DNA from: Lachnospiraceae bacterium
Lineage (GTDB): Bacteria; Bacillota; Clostridia; Lachnospirales; Lachnospiraceae
Direction: 5' to 3'
Assembly: GCA_017938315.1 (NCBI GenBank)
Contig: JAGBBV010000008.1
Coordinates: 1 to 64,000 of the forward strand
DNA: 64,000 bases
In this document: positions 62,692-64,000 of the stretch, one piece after another
How positions within the stretch are numbered: position 1 is the stretch's first letter
Layout of the letters: every line of letters starts with the position of its first letter
Program-made: the position numbers and the translations under genes
Notes under the pieces: generated by a model
Seen by the model: only the letters and a program-made list of their open reading frames with translations
Told to the model about the DNA's origin: nothing
The model's database searches: none

Positions 62692-63915
62692 TTATTTATT
62701 GTCTGCTGCGTCTACACCGGGAAGTACTTTTCCTTCAAGGAACTCTAAGGAAGCACCGCCACCTGTAGAGATGTGGCTCATCTTATCAGCGAATCCAAGC
62801 TGGTTAACAGCTGCTGCGGAGTCACCACCACCGATGATTGTTGTTGCATCAGTTTCAGCTAAAGCCTTAGCTACAGCGATTGTACCTTTTGCAAGTGTAG
62901 GGTTCTCAAATACACCCATAGGTCCGTTCCAAACAACAGTCTTAGCGGATTTAACAGCGTCAGCATAAAGTTCTGCTGTCTTAGTACCGATATCAAGACC
63001 TTCCATGTCAGCAGGAATCTTGTCAGCATCTACTACAGATACTTCGATTTCAGCGTCGATAGGATTAGGGAAACCTGCAGCGATTGTTGTATCGATAGGA
63101 AGTAATAACTTCTTACCAAGGCTTTCAGCCTTAGCCATCATTTCCTTACAGTAATCAATCTTTTCTTCATCAACTAAGGAGTTACCGATTTCATAACCTT
63201 TTGCTTTTAAGAATGTGAATGCCATACCACCACCGATGATAAGAGTATCACATTTTTCAAGTAAGTTGTTGATAACGTTAAGCTTGTCAGCAACTTTAGC
63301 ACCACCAAGGATTGCAACGAAAGGTCTTACAGGATTTTCTACTGCATTTCCAAGGAATTCGATTTCTTTCTGCATTAAGTAACCAACTGCACAGTCACCA
63401 CCCTTAGCACGAACAACATCTGTTACACCTGCAACGGATGCATGTGCTCTATGGGAAGAACCGAAAGCGTCACATACATATGCATCACAAAGGTCAGCTA
63501 ATTCTTTGGAGAATTCTTCGCCGTTCTTTGTTTCTTCTTTGCCACGGAAACGTGTATTCTGAAGTAATACAACATCTCCTTCTTTCATAGCTGCAACAGC
63601 TGCTGTAGCTGCTTCGCCTGTTACGTTGTAATCGGATACGAAAACAACTTCTTTTCCTAATTTTTCGGAAAGTCTCTTAGCAACAGGTGCTAAAGATTCC
63701 TTCTCGTTAGGACCTTCTTTAACTTTTCCAAGGTGAGAGCAAAGAATAACCTTGCCGCCATCTGCTAATAACTTGTTAATTGTAGGAAGTGCTGCGTTGA
63801 TACGTGTTTCATCTGTGATAGCACCATCTTTTAAAGGCACATTGAAGTCACATCTAACAAGTACGCGTTTTCCTGCTACGTTGATATCATCAACTGATTT
63901 CTTGTTTAATCCCAT
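62692..63915 (-). CDS. pgk: Phosphoglycerate kinase
   Basis: 407 residues. Transfers phosphate from 1,3-bisphosphoglycerate to [20 protein letters not shown] and NTRFRGKEE near the N-terminus bind substrate; [19 protein letters not shown] and GGGDSAAAV with the C-terminal GGGASLEFL bind nucleotide. AGGAGG precedes the start. First gene of the visible part of the glycolytic operon, behind a strong hairpin. Confidence 0.98.
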   Translation of the reverse strand: MGLNKKSVDDINVAGKRVLVRCDFNVPLKDGAITDETRINAALPTINKLLADGGKVILCSHLGKVKEGPNEKESLAPVAKRLSEKLGKEVVFVSDYNVTGEAATAAVAAMKEGDVVLLQNTRFRGKEETKNGEEFSKELADLCDAYVCDAFGSSHRAHASVAGVTDVVRAKGGDCAVGYLMQKEIEFLGNAVENPVRPFVAILGGAKVADKLNVINNLLEKCDTLIIGGGMAFTFLKAKGYEIGNSLVDEEKIDYCKEMMAKAESLGKKLLLPIDTTIAAGFPNPIDAEIEVSVVDADKIPADMEGLDIGTKTAELYADAVKSAKTVVWNGPMGVFENPTLAKGTIAVAKALAETDATTIIGGGDSAAAVNQLGFADKMSHISTGGGASLEFLEGKVLPGVDAADNK

Positions 63916-63941
63916 GATTAAATCCTCCTAATATTTTTTAA

Positions 63942-63975
63942 TATAAAAGGGTCCGGTCCATAAGACCGGACCCTT
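63942..63975 (-). terminator. Hairpin upstream of pgk
   Basis: AAGGGTCCGGTC/GACCGGACCCTT, 12-bp perfect stem and 5-nt loop, then TTTTATATT on the minus strand. It terminates or attenuates a transcript from a gene beyond the right edge, probably gap by common gene order (inference). Confidence 0.85.
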
Positions 63976-64000
63976 AAGGTCTACCAAACTAAACTCTGTT

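Noticed and set aside
1-64000. tRNA genes
   Set aside because: No tRNA cloverleaf was recognised in any intergenic region; the only tRNA-like fold is the tmRNA.

Overview
The window looks like a chromosomal segment of an AT-rich Clostridia bacterium, most likely Lachnospiraceae. The basis is the secG-rnr-smpB-ssrA cluster, dispersed single-copy glycolytic genes (eno, gpmI, tpiA, pgk), a DUF1846 gene, a GH25 lysozyme with cell-wall-binding repeats, two chemoreceptors, and strong AGGAGG ribosome binding sites. Nearly all chromosomal genes lie on the minus strand. The left edge holds the 5' end of a 16S rRNA gene with a near-consensus promoter.

Layout of the chromosomal parts. 0.4-6.3 kb: an operon of DUF1846 protein, sensor kinase, large membrane protein and lipoprotein behind a three-hairpin leader. 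6.4-11.2 kb: a malto-oligosaccharide locus (malQ, two permeases, binding protein) whose promoter is followed by tandem LacI-type operator-like dodecamers. 11.3-18.6 kb: two chemoreceptors, a LytTR/DUF3021 operon, a Gfo/Idh/MocA oxidoreductase and an OmpR-type regulator with no adjacent kinase. 31.2-34.6 kb: ssrA (tmRNA), smpB, rnr, secG. 34.7-54.5 kb: lysozyme, enolase, several GT-C membrane glycosyltransferases, a YtrA-type ABC operon, gpmI, a cation efflux protein, a TPR protein, a DEAD-box helicase, a GtrB-like glycosyltransferase and a PTPEP-repeat surface protein. 61.9-63.9 kb: tpiA and pgk.

Two integrated elements interrupt this. Element 1 (about 18.68-31.24 kb, 12.6 kb) sits between the 3' end of ssrA and what looks like the original ssrA terminator. 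It encodes a large serine recombinase, a D5/P4-type primase-helicase, an HTH regulator, a ClpX-like AAA+ protein, an ArdC-like antirestriction protein and two zinc-ribbon membrane proteins, one with a transglutaminase-like domain. It has no relaxase, conjugation or virion genes that I can recognise, so it is satellite-like. Its core is a 1.35-kb gene-free interval with at least 13 consecutive stem-loops, five 41-bp palindromic repeats with paired base changes, and 12 copies of TGATACA within 314 bp. A mutually exclusive terminator/antiterminator leader precedes the primase gene. This replication-control module is the best candidate for an undescribed system in the window.

Element 2 (about 54.73-61.81 kb, 7.1 kb) lies beyond the tpiA terminator and is bounded by 26-bp direct repeats that differ only in a central 5 bp. 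It carries an Xis-like protein, two different tyrosine recombinases, a large lipoprotein, a ribbon-helix-helix protein and an AEP-type primase with a C-terminal HTH. It also appears non-conjugative.
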